DNA of 64,000 nucleotides, from positions 62,001-126,000 of the forward strand of contig JAIBAH010000001.1 in the NCBI GenBank assembly GCA_019695295.1. The letters are read 5' to 3'. Both the position numbers and the translations under genes were made by a program. Below the pieces are notes generated by a model. That model searched no databases. It was not told where the DNA came from and saw only the letters and a list, made by a program, of their open reading frames with translations. This stretch comes from Bacteroidia bacterium (GTDB lineage Bacteria > Bacteroidota > Bacteroidia > J057). Each line of letters starts with the position of its first letter. The first letter of the stretch is position 1. Below, one piece after another: positions 1-9,073 of the stretch.

Positions 1-181
1 AAAAAAGCGGCTCCTGCCTCAGCGCATTAAACCTTTGGAGAAATTAATAGTCCATTCCAAAGAGAAAATTATCCGGTTAATGCTTACATTTTTCTGCTGA
101 AAAAGTGGATAAATAAAAGATTGTAAGGCCTGATTTTTGTAGAAATCGTCATTATTTTACCTCTTGAAACAAAATTCATTT
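1..181. other. Left edge, no assignable gene
   Basis: Short open stretches run in from the left edge on the plus strand and stop at about 30 and 102, so the tail of an upstream gene may be present, but nothing identifies it. No minus-strand start codon opens a useful frame here. The remainder is the leader of the CotH-like gene. Confidence 0.3.
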
Positions 182-1702
182 ATGAAAAAAGCAATTTTTA
201 TTTTCCTCCTGATTCCCTTTTGGCTTGAAGCTCAACAAAACGATGGTGACAGCCTTTTTAATCTGCCGGTAGTGCATGATATTTATCTGGATTTTGCGCA
301 GAATAATTTCTGGGATACTCTTGTTCTGAATCATGACACAGATATTTATACGCTTTGTAATCTAACCATTAACGGGCAGGTAATTGATTCCATAGGGGTA
401 AAACTCAAAGGGAACTCTTCCTATAATAATCCCAGCCTTAAAAAATCCATGAAGCTGGATTTGAATGAATTTGTAAGCGGCAAAAAATACAATGGTCTAA
501 AAAAATTCAATCTGAATAATGTCTTTAAAGACCCTTCTTTTTTAAGAGAAAAAATCACACTGGATTTATTCAACGAACTGGGGATTCCGGCTCCGAGATG
601 TAGTTATGCCAATGTATATTTAAATAATGAGTACTGGGGATTTTATACGGTGGTGGAGGAAGTAAACGGAAATTTCCTGAATCAGCGGTTTGCAGACAAC
701 GACAGTAATTTGTATAAAGGAGACCCTCACGGCGATTTACGGTGGAAAGGAGTGCTTCCTTCTTCCTATTACAGTGATTATGAACTGGACGCCAAAAGCG
801 ATAGCTCCAACGATTGGAGGGATTTGGTACATCTGATTGATAAAATCAATAATACCCCCACCAATCAATTCTATGACTCCCTGGAAACCATACTGAATAC
901 ATATGATTTTATCCGCTACTGGGCCCTGACCAATCTTTTTGTGAACCTGGATTCCTATATTGGCAGCGGGCATAATTACTATCTCTATCACAACTCCCTG
1001 ACGAACAGGTTTGAGTGGGTAGTGTGGGATGTAAATGAATCGTTTGGCAATTTTAAACTTAACTTAAGCACTCAGCAAATTGAAAATTTTTCCCTGTTTT
1101 ATTCAGGACAGCCCGGAAGCCGGCCGCTGATAGAAAAAATGGTTCAGAACAATCCCTACAAAACCCAGCTGGCAGACTATACCTGCGAGGTTTTAAGGAC
1201 TTATTTTACAGAGGATTATCTATTTCCAAAAATAGACAGCATTGCAAATATTATCCGGCCTTATGTTTATGCAGACCCAAAGAAAACCTACAGCAACCAG
1301 CAGTTTGAAAACAATCTGAACCAAACGATTACTACCACCGGACCCAATGGCGTATTTACTATTTTAGGAATTAAGCCCTTTATTTCAGCGAGAATCAACG
1401 CTATGTTTAGTGAACTCCAGCCCTACGGATGTTTTGCAGTATCCAGTGAAACGGAAATACAGGAAGCCTTCAATCTCTATCCCAATCCGGCTTCCGGTCA
1501 GATTACCGTCAGTATTTCAGGGTATCAGTCGCCCGGAACACTAAAAATATATACCCTATCGGGACAAAAAGCGCAGGAAAACCCTATTCTTTCCGAAAAC
1601 ACTCAGGTATCAACCAAAAACCTTAGTCCGGGAGTCTATTTTTATGAGATAAGGGTGGATGAAACCGTAAAAGGATACGGAAAACTCGTAATTCAGCCCT
1701 AA
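182..1702 (+). CDS. Secreted CotH-like protein with T9SS sorting domain
   Basis: The protein has an N-terminal signal peptide (Lys-Lys, a hydrophobic run, then EAQQ), a CotH-like body and a C-terminal T9SS type A sorting domain. The CotH signature is GVKLKGNSS at about residues 72-80, followed by a Lys-rich KKS segment and later by WVVWDVNESFG, the family's acidic active-site region. CotH proteins are atypical kinases known from spore coats; many bacterial homologues are secreted and uncharacterised. The last ~75 residues contain YPNPASG and end in a GVYFYEI-type strand, typical of T9SS cargo. I chose ATG 182 over TTG 164 because it places the charged signal-peptide start at residue 1. The kinase activity is inferred from family membership only. 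Confidence 0.8.
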   Translation: MKKAIFIFLLIPFWLEAQQNDGDSLFNLPVVHDIYLDFAQNNFWDTLVLNHDTDIYTLCNLTINGQVIDSIGVKLKGNSSYNNPSLKKSMKLDLNEFVSGKKYNGLKKFNLNNVFKDPSFLREKITLDLFNELGIPAPRCSYANVYLNNEYWGFYTVVEEVNGNFLNQRFADNDSNLYKGDPHGDLRWKGVLPSSYYSDYELDAKSDSSNDWRDLVHLIDKINNTPTNQFYDSLETILNTYDFIRYWALTNLFVNLDSYIGSGHNYYLYHNSLTNRFEWVVWDVNESFGNFKLNLSTQQIENFSLFYSGQPGSRPLIEKMVQNNPYKTQLADYTCEVLRTYFTEDYLFPKIDSIANIIRPYVYADPKKTYSNQQFENNLNQTITTTGPNGVFTILGIKPFISARINAMFSELQPYGCFAVSSETEIQEAFNLYPNPASGQITVSISGYQSPGTLKIYTLSGQKAQENPILSENTQVSTKNLSPGVYFYEIRVDETVKGYGKLVIQP

Positions 1703-1799
1703 AATACAGCCAAATCCCAGGTATTATAGAATGTTCAGTTTGTTTTTAGGCCAATGTCCGGATTGGGCGATAAAAACCCGAGATTTTCACCTATAAAAA

Positions 1800-1828
1800 A
1801 AGCGGAAGGTAAAAATTACCTTCCGCTT
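1800..1828 (-). terminator. Intrinsic terminator of the Lys/Glu-rich gene
   Basis: Perfect 13-bp inverted repeat (1800-1812 and 1816-1828) with a 3-base loop. On the minus strand it is followed by a T run (plus-strand A run 1794-1800). It lies just past the stop codon at 1861; the plus side is also T-rich, so it may also serve the CotH gene. Confidence 0.8.
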
Positions 1829-1860
1829 ACTTTATCGTTTTATTTTTTTATCAGAAAAAA

Positions 1861-2235
1861 TTACAATAATTTTCCGAGTTTTTCTTTAACAGTAGCTGCG
1901 AGATCATCAATTTTTTCTTCGAGTTTTTCTTTGAACTCTTCAACTTTTTCTTTTCCTTTTGCGGTAAGTTCCTCAAACTTATCTTCCGCTTTTTCTTTCA
2001 TTTCCTCTGCTTTTTCTTTCATCTCTTCGTATTTGTCAGCAGCTTTGTCTTTCAGTTCTTCTGCTTTTTCCTTCCACTCATTTTTAGCAGACTCGACGTC
2101 TTCTTTCTTTTCTGCTACTACTTCAGCGCTTTCAGTTTCAATCTTTTCAACACTTTCAGAAATCACTGTTTCGACAGTCTCTACTACAACAGGATTCTCG
2201 ATTACTTCTTCGTTGAGGTTCTTCTTATTTTTCAT
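1861..2235 (-). CDS. Lys/Glu-rich coiled-coil protein
   Basis: This 124-residue protein is almost entirely made of Lys, Glu, Ala and Val, with no signal peptide or membrane segment. From about residue 50 it carries imperfect 11-residue periods of the type KxKAEEMKEKAED, characteristic of long amphipathic helices as in LEA-like, YtxH-tail or apolipoprotein-like proteins. An N-terminal Val/Glu-rich section (residues 10-45) probably lacks fixed structure. It is monocistronic with its own terminator. The long open frame on the opposite strand (1754-2317) is a shadow of this repeat. Function is unknown; stress protection or envelope association is only suggested by composition. Confidence 0.7.
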   Translation of the reverse strand: MKNKKNLNEEVIENPVVVETVETVISESVEKIETESAEVVAEKKEDVESAKNEWKEKAEELKDKAADKYEEMKEKAEEMKEKAEDKFEELTAKGKEKVEEFKEKLEEKIDDLAATVKEKLGKLL

Positions 2236-2540
2236 GACGATTAATTTTATTAAAAAATTTTTAATATTTACAGATTTAAACGAATTTCAGGAAGTAAGGT
2301 TTGATTTTTTGCCTTAAAAATTTATTTATTTTTATAATGTAGGATAAAGCCTCCGTAGAGCCGGATTAATCGTTAAAGAGTAGAGAATCGGTACCATTGA
2401 AACGTATAACCAAACCGTTTACACTAAATTATTAACATTTTTCGTTAAAATCGGATGAAATACCAGATTTTTTTTTTACTTTGTACTTTCATTTCATGAT
2501 ACAGTATTAAATCAAATATTTTTTAAACAAAAGAGAATAT
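2236..2540. other. Divergent intergenic region
   Basis: This 305-bp AT-rich spacer lies between the divergent Lys/Glu-rich gene and the large secreted repeat protein and must hold promoters for both. A TTTACTTTG sequence near 2476-2484 resembles a Bacteroidota -7 element with one base missing, but no well-spaced -33 partner is visible. No other structure was seen. Confidence 0.4.
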
Positions 2541-5006
2541 ATGAATAGACTTTTTTACTTTCTCGCAGTATTTGGACTAGTTTTCACAACGACAAACGTT
2601 TTGGGTCAATGTATTAATAGTTATCCATCTATTGAAACTTTTGACACTAATGGTCAGAACGGCTGGAGTTCGGCGATTGTTTCAGGGGCCTCCAACACAT
2701 GGGCATTTGGTACGCCCGGAAAAGTTACCATCAACAGCGCTTACTCCGCCCCTAACGCCTGGGTTACCGGTGGACTTTCCTCCGGGAAGTACAATAATTT
2801 TGAAAAATCTGCTGTAGTTAGCCCTTGTTATGATTTAAGCACCCTCATCAAGCCTCAGGTAGGCCTGAAAGTGTGGTGGGAATCTGAATACAGTGCGGAT
2901 GGGGCAGTTTTACAGTACTCAACCGACGGATTAATCTGGTACGTAGTAGGGGCATTTAATTCTCCCTTCAACTGGTATAATGACAACAGTATTCAGGCTG
3001 GCCCCGGAGGACAAATAGGCTCTACAGCGATAGGATGGTCAGGAACCACTACCCCTAATTCGTATGGAAGCGGGGGCTGGAAGGCGACTCAGCATGATTT
3101 ACCGGCAGCATGTATAGGGCAACCCAATGTACAATTCCGGATTGCTTTTGCCGCTGACGGAAGTGTAAATGATGATGGATTTGCTTTTGATGATTTTGTA
3201 ATCAGAGAAAAATTTGATATCAATCTTGGGCCTGACCGTACCCTTTGCGGCGGTGCTCCTGTTACAATAGATGCAGGTTTTTATCCGGGAGCAACCTATT
3301 TATGGAACAATACCCAGACTACACAAAGTATAAATGTAAGCGGCCCGGGAACCTATATTTGTACCGTAACAGATTCTATGGGCTTTAAAGACAGAGATAC
3401 CGTCTTAGTGACAAACTCTACTTTATTATTAACCTTAGGCCCGAATCAATATCTTTGTCCCAATCAGACAATACAGTTAAACTCCAGCAACCCCTCAGCA
3501 CCCACCCATATATGGCAACAGCTTCCTTCCGGAAATGTCCTCAACAACAATCAGTTTCTCAGTGTTGCTACCGGTGGGGTATATGTAGCTACAGTATCGG
3601 ACAATGTAGGGTGTACGCTGAAAGATACAATCACCATTTATCAGGAAGTGTTACCCAATACCAATTTTGGCCCTGACCAAACGATTTGTTTTGGTACCTC
3701 TCTCCTGCTCGACGCAGGTCCCGGCGGACCGGGTACCTCCTATGCATGGAATATCGGGCCTTCATCCCAGACATTAAATGTTTCGGCACCCGGTTTATAT
3801 ATTTGTAACGTAAGTTCCCCCAGTGGATGTGTGGTAACCGATAGTATTAACATTGCTGTTGCGCCCGCACCCATTGTAGATTTAGGCCCTGACCGGAATG
3901 AATGCGGTACTTTCACGCTTGATGCCGGCAACCCCGGTTCATCCTTTCAGTGGAACACCAATGCCATTACGCAAAGTATCACCTTAAATACCGCCGGATT
4001 TTTCTGGGTAACTGTAACCAATGCTCAGGGTTGCGAAGGAAGAGATAGTATTGTAATCCAGTCTTCTCCTTCATTTGGGGTAAATATTGGTCCTGACAGG
4101 GTAATTTGTGACGGGAATCCGGTCGTGCTCAACGCCGGGAATTTTGGTGCAGGTTATTCCTTCTTCTGGTCAACAGCCGCCCCTACCCAAACCATCAACG
4201 TAACCCTTCCGGGTACCTATTATGTAAAGGTAACCAACGCCGATGGTTGCTTCAGAACAGATACTGCAGTCGTCACTCTTTCCACTCTGAGTGTAGATTT
4301 AGGGCCGGATGTTTCTGTTTGTAATGGAACTTCTGTAACTATTAATTCCGGCTCAAACAACAATATCTACAACTGGTCCAATGGTGCAACAACGCCGAAT
4401 ATTACGGTTAATTCCCCTGGAACATACTGGGTTTCAGTGCTCGACGCACTGGGATGTATTATCAACGACACGGTTCAGGTATCTTCTACCGGAAACTATG
4501 TAGCAGGAATCAATGCACCGGCTTATGGTTATTTGCTCTCTTCTATTCAGTTTAATGATAATTCGACTGCAGGAGCCACTCAGTGGCAGTGGGATTTTGG
4601 AGATAATCAGGGTGTCTCCACCCTTCAAAACCCAACCTACACCTATCAGTCTGTAGGGAACTTCACCGTTACCCTTACCTCCGGAAACGGAATATGCTCC
4701 AATACTTCCACCAAGGTAATCAGCATTTGGGTAACATCTCTGGAAGATAAAGAGATGGGATTGAAGGTAAATGTATATCCCAACCCCAGTAACGGAAATT
4801 TTACAATTGACCTGAACTCAGCCGAAATATCTGACATTGATATGGAGATACTGGATTTGAACGGAAAAAGGATTTGGGCAAAATCTTTTAACGATATCAT
4901 AGAAATTTCTGAAAATATCCAGCTTTCGGGCATGAGTAATGGTTTTTACATTGTAAAACTGACCAAAGGAAATCGTTCTTTATATCATAAAATAAGTATC
5001 CAGTAA
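2541..5006 (+). CDS. Large secreted repeat protein, PKD and T9SS sorting domains
   Basis: An 821-residue secreted protein. A signal peptide (residues 1-22) is followed by a lectin/MAM-like domain (about 25-225, ending in a DDFVIRE strand). Six tandem Ig-like repeats of about 70-90 residues follow, each opening with a LGPD/IGPD-type motif and a Cys a few residues later, and each holding a W(S/N)-containing strand and a PGTY/GTYWV motif. Next comes one PKD domain (WQWDFGD, about 680-725) and a T9SS type A sorting domain (YPNPSNG onward). Such proteins are exported by the PorU/PorV machinery encoded at 17.6-23.8 kb. The role is probably surface adhesion or binding, by architecture only. Confidence 0.8.
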   Translation: MNRLFYFLAVFGLVFTTTNVLGQCINSYPSIETFDTNGQNGWSSAIVSGASNTWAFGTPGKVTINSAYSAPNAWVTGGLSSGKYNNFEKSAVVSPCYDLSTLIKPQVGLKVWWESEYSADGAVLQYSTDGLIWYVVGAFNSPFNWYNDNSIQAGPGGQIGSTAIGWSGTTTPNSYGSGGWKATQHDLPAACIGQPNVQFRIAFAADGSVNDDGFAFDDFVIREKFDINLGPDRTLCGGAPVTIDAGFYPGATYLWNNTQTTQSINVSGPGTYICTVTDSMGFKDRDTVLVTNSTLLLTLGPNQYLCPNQTIQLNSSNPSAPTHIWQQLPSGNVLNNNQFLSVATGGVYVATVSDNVGCTLKDTITIYQEVLPNTNFGPDQTICFGTSLLLDAGPGGPGTSYAWNIGPSSQTLNVSAPGLYICNVSSPSGCVVTDSINIAVAPAPIVDLGPDRNECGTFTLDAGNPGSSFQWNTNAITQSITLNTAGFFWVTVTNAQGCEGRDSIVIQSSPSFGVNIGPDRVICDGNPVVLNAGNFGAGYSFFWSTAAPTQTINVTLPGTYYVKVTNADGCFRTDTAVVTLSTLSVDLGPDVSVCNGTSVTINSGSNNNIYNWSNGATTPNITVNSPGTYWVSVLDALGCIINDTVQVSSTGNYVAGINAPAYGYLLSSIQFNDNSTAGATQWQWDFGDNQGVSTLQNPTYTYQSVGNFTVTLTSGNGICSNTSTKVISIWVTSLEDKEMGLKVNVYPNPSNGNFTIDLNSAEISDIDMEILDLNGKRIWAKSFNDIIEISENIQLSGMSNGFYIVKLTKGNRSLYHKISIQ

Positions 5007-5021
5007 TTCAGGTTACACTAT

Positions 5022-5058
5022 AAAAGGCAGATAGGAAATCCTTATCTGCCTTTTTTTT
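5022..5058 (+). terminator. Intrinsic terminator after the repeat protein
   Basis: A 12-bp inverted repeat (5022-5033 with 5043-5054) and a 9-base loop, followed by a T run to 5058, lies 16 bases after the stop codon. Confidence 0.85.
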
Positions 5059-5136
5059 ATTGGATTTAAAGAAAGAATACCGGACATCAGAAAAAATGCT
5101 TACTTTTGCTTTCCGAAAAAAATACAAAAAGAAATT

Positions 5137-6366
5137 TTGAATCTCTCCTATTTTATAGCAAAACGGATTTCATTCCAGCAGCAACGTTCCATTTCTACGC
5201 TGATGGTGAGACTTGCAATTATCAGTATTGCACTATCCATTTCAGTTATGGAGATTTCTCTTTCCCTCGTTCAGGGATTTGAATCGGCTATCCGGGAAAA
5301 AGTGATAGGATTTGTCTCCCATATTCAGATTGGGGATTATGGATTTCTTGCCTCTGCCGGAACGGAAATTGAGCCCCTGAAAGATTCTACCGGCGTCATT
5401 GACAAAATCCGGAAGGAGCCTTATGTGGAGTCTGTCTCTCCTTATATTATAAAGTGGGCAATGATTGAAGCAGGGCAGGAAATGGAGGTTTTTATGCTAA
5501 AGGGAATAGATGAGAATTACGATTTTAATTTCTTTAAAAAGCACCTTAAAGAAGGGAAAATCCCCGACCTGAAGGTCGAAAACCAATCACTGGAAGTGCT
5601 GATTTCCCGTAAGCAGGCGGAGTTGCTCAAAGTGAAGGCCGGAGACAAGCTGACAATCCTTTTTATTCAGGACCCCATAAAAAGAAGACCGGTAAAAATA
5701 GCCGGAATATATGATACCGGGCTTGAGGAATTTGACCGGGTAACCGTTTTTTGTGATATCAGGCTTCTCCGCAAGGTAATGAAATGGGAAGAGAATGAAG
5801 CGATGGGGTTTGAAGTGGATTTAAAAAACACAGATGACCTTGAGGGAAAAGCCACAGCAATCAACAGTCTTTCCGGTAATTTGTGGGAGGCAATTCCTGT
5901 AACACAAATTCCTGCTTATACTCCTATTTTTGACTGGCTAAAGGTACAGCATCAAAATGTATGGGTAATTCTGATTCTGATGATTCTTGTTGCCGTAATC
6001 AATATGTCGTCGGTAGTACTCATTATGATTATCGAAAGAACCCAAATGATTGGGGTTATCAATGCGCTTGGTCTTACACACCGGAAAATCCAGGGGATAT
6101 TTGTCTGGAAAATGGGTTTACTGATGATAAGCGGTATCATCATTGGGAATATTCTGGGGTTAGGAGCACTATTTCTACAGTATCAATTCCAGTTCATGAA
6201 GCTCGACCCCGAAAACTACTTTCTGGATGTAGTGCCGGTTGCCTGGGTATGGAGCCGGTTTATAATAATAAACGTCAGCGCACTGATTATTTGTACGCTG
6301 ACGATGTTTATTCCTACGCTGATTATCACAAAAATCAGTCCTTCAAAGGCAATTCGCTTTCAATAA
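5137..6366 (+). CDS. LolC/LolE-type ABC transporter permease (FtsX-like fold)
   Basis: A 409-residue inner-membrane permease with the MacB/FtsX layout: one N-terminal membrane helix (about residues 22-45), a large periplasmic domain (50-260), then three C-terminal helices (about 275-300, 325-350, 375-400). The N-terminal FIAKRI sequence and the QGFE motif after the first helix are typical of LolC/E proteins, which release lipoproteins from the inner membrane with the ATPase LolD. No ATPase is adjacent. The start is TTG at 5137, the only good start in front of the conserved N-terminus, preceded by an A-rich ribosome site. The 3' end overlaps the convergent gene by 32 bases. Confidence 0.8.
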   Translation: MNLSYFIAKRISFQQQRSISTLMVRLAIISIALSISVMEISLSLVQGFESAIREKVIGFVSHIQIGDYGFLASAGTEIEPLKDSTGVIDKIRKEPYVESVSPYIIKWAMIEAGQEMEVFMLKGIDENYDFNFFKKHLKEGKIPDLKVENQSLEVLISRKQAELLKVKAGDKLTILFIQDPIKRRPVKIAGIYDTGLEEFDRVTVFCDIRLLRKVMKWEENEAMGFEVDLKNTDDLEGKATAINSLSGNLWEAIPVTQIPAYTPIFDWLKVQHQNVWVILILMILVAVINMSSVVLIMIIERTQMIGVINALGLTHRKIQGIFVWKMGLLMISGIIIGNILGLGALFLQYQFQFMKLDPENYFLDVVPVAWVWSRFIIINVSALIICTLTMFIPTLIITKISPSKAIRFQ

Positions 6367-7153
6367 AACCCGACATCAAAGTGTTAAAGGGCACAATGGG
6401 AGAATATATCAGATGTTTTTCGTAAATCAGCTCCTGCATATTTGCAGCATCTTCATAGTCTTCAAAATCTCCCAGCACTATACAATAAACCGTTCTGCTC
6501 TCATTATACTGAGAATATACCGAAATTTGATTTTTCCATACTCTTACAATTTTGCCTAATTCCGCAGCCAGTGCTTTTTTAGTACTGTAAGTACCAATTC
6601 TCAGTCCATATCCATCCTCACCGGCATTTTCCAAACTATACTGACCGTAATTTTCCACATCTTTGTAATATACATCAGAAGCAGCCCTTTTACCGTAGGC
6701 CATTCCTCTGAAATCCGGATTGGCTTTTTCGCCTCTTTCATGCCATCCGTTTAATTCCCCCACAAGTTGTCTGGAATTAACGACTCCTTCAAGCCTGTCC
6801 AGTACTTCTCCGTTTTTACCCACTACCAGAAAGGTCGGAAAATGTTTAATGTTCCAGAATTGAGTTTTATCTATATCCTGAAAAGCATCAAATTTAAACG
6901 AGTGAAAATTCTTCTGAATATAGGCAGTAGCAACTTTATCGTTCATAATTTCGGACTCCATTGCAGAATAATCCGCAATATCATACATTGTGCAAAGAAT
7001 TAGCACCGGTTTACCATCATTGGCTGACAGTAAAATATCCTCAACAGAAGCATCAGTCATAAACAGAATTTCTGTTTTGTCTGTGAATGGATTGGCAAAC
7101 AAACCAGAAAAGCAAACTACTGACAAGGTGAAGCAAAATAGTAATCGTAACAT
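6335..7153 (-). CDS. Secreted thioredoxin-fold protein with C-terminal SPOR-like domain
   Basis: A signal peptide (residues 1-20) precedes a thioredoxin-like domain (about 30-140). It contains a KPVLILCTMYD strand, a FPTFLVVGKNGE segment with the family's cis-Pro, and a helix after it. The usual CxxC is missing: only one Cys stands at the expected position, so disulfide exchange is doubtful. A C-terminal region (about 185-260) with the pattern YGLRIGTYSTKKAL and later YCIVLGDFEDYEDA resembles a SPOR domain, which binds glycan strands stripped of stem peptides. The combination suggests an envelope protein acting at peptidoglycan. The gene is convergent with the permease, overlapping it by 32 bases. 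Confidence 0.65.
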   Translation of the reverse strand: MLRLLFCFTLSVVCFSGLFANPFTDKTEILFMTDASVEDILLSANDGKPVLILCTMYDIADYSAMESEIMNDKVATAYIQKNFHSFKFDAFQDIDKTQFWNIKHFPTFLVVGKNGEVLDRLEGVVNSRQLVGELNGWHERGEKANPDFRGMAYGKRAASDVYYKDVENYGQYSLENAGEDGYGLRIGTYSTKKALAAELGKIVRVWKNQISVYSQYNESRTVYCIVLGDFEDYEDAANMQELIYEKHLIYSPIVPFNTLMSGFIESELPLKD

Positions 7154-7457
7154 AATTTTCTCAATTTAAAACCCGTTGAAATTAAACCCAAACAAATACG
7201 TATTTTCGTACAGTTTTACATTACAAAAATTATACTACAAAAAATAATACTCAGTGAAATTTACAAACTTATTATTTCAAACACAAAAAACTACCTCTTT
7301 ATGTAGAACAATAATAGTTTTACATTTTTACAAATAAATGCTGCTAATTCAATTTAACAAAATAAAATTACAAATAAATACGGAATTATCCGAAACTCAA
7401 TACATTTCACGAATAAAATATATTTTTAGGTGATTCATTATTCCCACCCGTTCAGGA
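7154..7457. other. AT-rich intergenic region
   Basis: 304 bp between two minus-strand genes, containing the promoter region of the thioredoxin-like/SPOR gene. A 12-base direct repeat TTACAAATAAAT occurs at 7328-7339 and 7368-7379, exactly 40 bases apart. No terminator hairpin for hutH is evident. Confidence 0.4.
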
Positions 7458-8942
7458 TTAACTGACTACATGAAATTTTAAAAATGCTCCAGCCTTGTTT
7501 AAAAAATTATACATAATCATGTCTTCATTCAGGACTGGAACTTCTTTACGAAAAGCGTCTATAAAATGCTGTACTTTGGTTCCCGTTTTGAGCGGTTCCC
7601 TGAAGCTGATTGCCTGCGAAGCATTCATGCATTCTATTCCCAAAACCGAAAATGTATTTTCAGATACCTTATAACATTTAGTAGCGGCATTTGCACCCAT
7701 GCTTACGTGATCTTCCTGATTGTGAGAGGAAGGGATTGAGTCAACGGAGGCGGGAGTACACAGTTGTTTATTTTGGCTTACAATTCCGGCGGCGGTGTAT
7801 TGAGGAATCATAAATCCGGAAGAAAGTCCGGGGTTACTGGTAAGGAAAGCCGGTAATCCCCTGCTGCCGGAAATCAGCTGAAATGTACGGCGTTCAGAAA
7901 TTGAGGCTAGCTCAGCCATAGCAATAGCCAGAAAATCAAGGGTTAAAGCCAAGGGCTGACCATGAAAATTTCCCCCTGAAAGCGAGCAGTCCTCATCCGG
8001 AAATACGTTGGGATTATCCGTTGCGGAGTTGAATTCTATCTGAAATATCCCTTTTGCATACTGAATTACATCATAGGAAGCCCCGTGTACCTGAGGAATA
8101 CATCGAAAAGAATACGGATCCTGAACCTGTTTTTTTGCGGAATGAGCAATTTCAGAATCCTGCAAAAGGGTTAAAATGGTTTCTGCGGTTTTGATTTGTC
8201 CTGCATGAGGTCTGATTTGATGAATCAGTGGGTTAAAAGGCTCCAGTTTTGCATGAAATGCGTCAATACTAATCGCTGCAATCAGGTTGGAAAGATGCCA
8301 CGCTTTTTCAGCTCTCGCCACCGTAATCAATCCGTAGGAAAGCATAAACTGTGTCCCATTAAGCAGAGCAAGGCCTTCCTTGGACTTTAATTTTACCGGC
8401 TCCCAACCCAGTTTTTCGAGCACAACGGAAGAAGGATACACCTGTCCCCGCCATCTTACTTCGCCCTCCCCTATCAGCGGTAAACATAAATGCGCAAGAG
8501 GCGAAAGGTCTCCGCTTGCTCCGAGTGAGCCCTGGGTAAAAACTACAGGGGTGATATTTTCATTATAAAAATCCAGTAATCGCTGAGCAGTAATCAACTG
8601 TACACCTGAATATCCAAAAGCAAGGGAACGCACCTTGGTGAGCAACATCATCCTTACCACTTCTTCGGGAACTTCCTCTCCCATTCCACAGGCATGAGAA
8701 CGTATCAGATTGTACTGAAGCGTTTCAAGATGATAGCTTTCCACTACTGTATCACACAAAGCCCCAAAACCGGTGTTGATTCCATATACGATTCTGGAGC
8801 TACCCGAAAAATGTGTATCTAAATACGCTCTGCATTTTTCGATTTTTGCAACTGCGTCCTCTGAAAGGAATGCTTTTTCTCCGGATTCAAAAAAATGAGT
8901 CAGTGTATCCAGACTCAACGCAGCATTGTCTATATAAAACAT
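7458..8942 (-). CDS. hutH: Histidine ammonia-lyase
   Basis: Converts L-histidine to urocanate and ammonia, the first step of histidine degradation. The 494-residue length fits the family. The Ala-Ser-Gly triad that cyclises into the MIO electrophile is at residues 142-144 (GSLGASGDLSPLAH context). Tyr53 (YGINTGFG) and the Ser-His pair at 82-83 match the histidine-specific enzymes rather than phenylalanine or tyrosine ammonia-lyases, which carry other residues there. No hutU, hutI or hutG is present in this window, so the rest of the pathway must be elsewhere. Transcription probably starts from the promoter at 8989-9020. Confidence 0.93.
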   Translation of the reverse strand: MFYIDNAALSLDTLTHFFESGEKAFLSEDAVAKIEKCRAYLDTHFSGSSRIVYGINTGFGALCDTVVESYHLETLQYNLIRSHACGMGEEVPEEVVRMMLLTKVRSLAFGYSGVQLITAQRLLDFYNENITPVVFTQGSLGASGDLSPLAHLCLPLIGEGEVRWRGQVYPSSVVLEKLGWEPVKLKSKEGLALLNGTQFMLSYGLITVARAEKAWHLSNLIAAISIDAFHAKLEPFNPLIHQIRPHAGQIKTAETILTLLQDSEIAHSAKKQVQDPYSFRCIPQVHGASYDVIQYAKGIFQIEFNSATDNPNVFPDEDCSLSGGNFHGQPLALTLDFLAIAMAELASISERRTFQLISGSRGLPAFLTSNPGLSSGFMIPQYTAAGIVSQNKQLCTPASVDSIPSSHNQEDHVSMGANAATKCYKVSENTFSVLGIECMNASQAISFREPLKTGTKVQHFIDAFRKEVPVLNEDMIMYNFLNKAGAFLKFHVVS

Positions 8943-8988
8943 AATATTAAATGATAAAAATATGGTAATGACGGATGAAATAAGCGGA

Positions 8989-9020
8989 CAAAATTAAGAT
9001 AAATTCTATAGGAAAACAAA
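8989..9020 (-). promoter_or_regulatory. Promoter of hutH
   Basis: Read on the minus strand: TTTG (9017-9020), a 20-base spacer, then TAATTTTG (8989-8996), matching the Bacteroidota -33/-7 consensus TTTG and TANNTTTG. It lies about 47 bases upstream of the hutH start. Confidence 0.65.
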
Positions 9021-9044
9021 AAGCCATCCCAAAAGGGATAGCTT
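9021..9044 (-). terminator. Terminator of the FKBP gene
   Basis: A 10-bp stem with one mismatch (9021-9030 with 9035-9044) and a TTTT loop on the minus strand, followed by a T-rich run. It sits between the FKBP stop codon and the hutH promoter. Confidence 0.7.
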
Positions 9045-9073
9045 ATATTTGGAATGAAATCAGTAAGCAAATT

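Noticed and set aside
1754-2317. A 187-codon plus-strand open frame rich in Ser and Phe
   Set aside because: It is the exact antisense of the Lys/Glu-rich gene; its composition is the mirror of AAA/GAA codons, and it runs through that gene's terminator.
5961-6425. A 154-codon frame inside the permease gene
   Set aside because: It overlaps the conserved C-terminal membrane helices of the permease in another frame and has no family resemblance.
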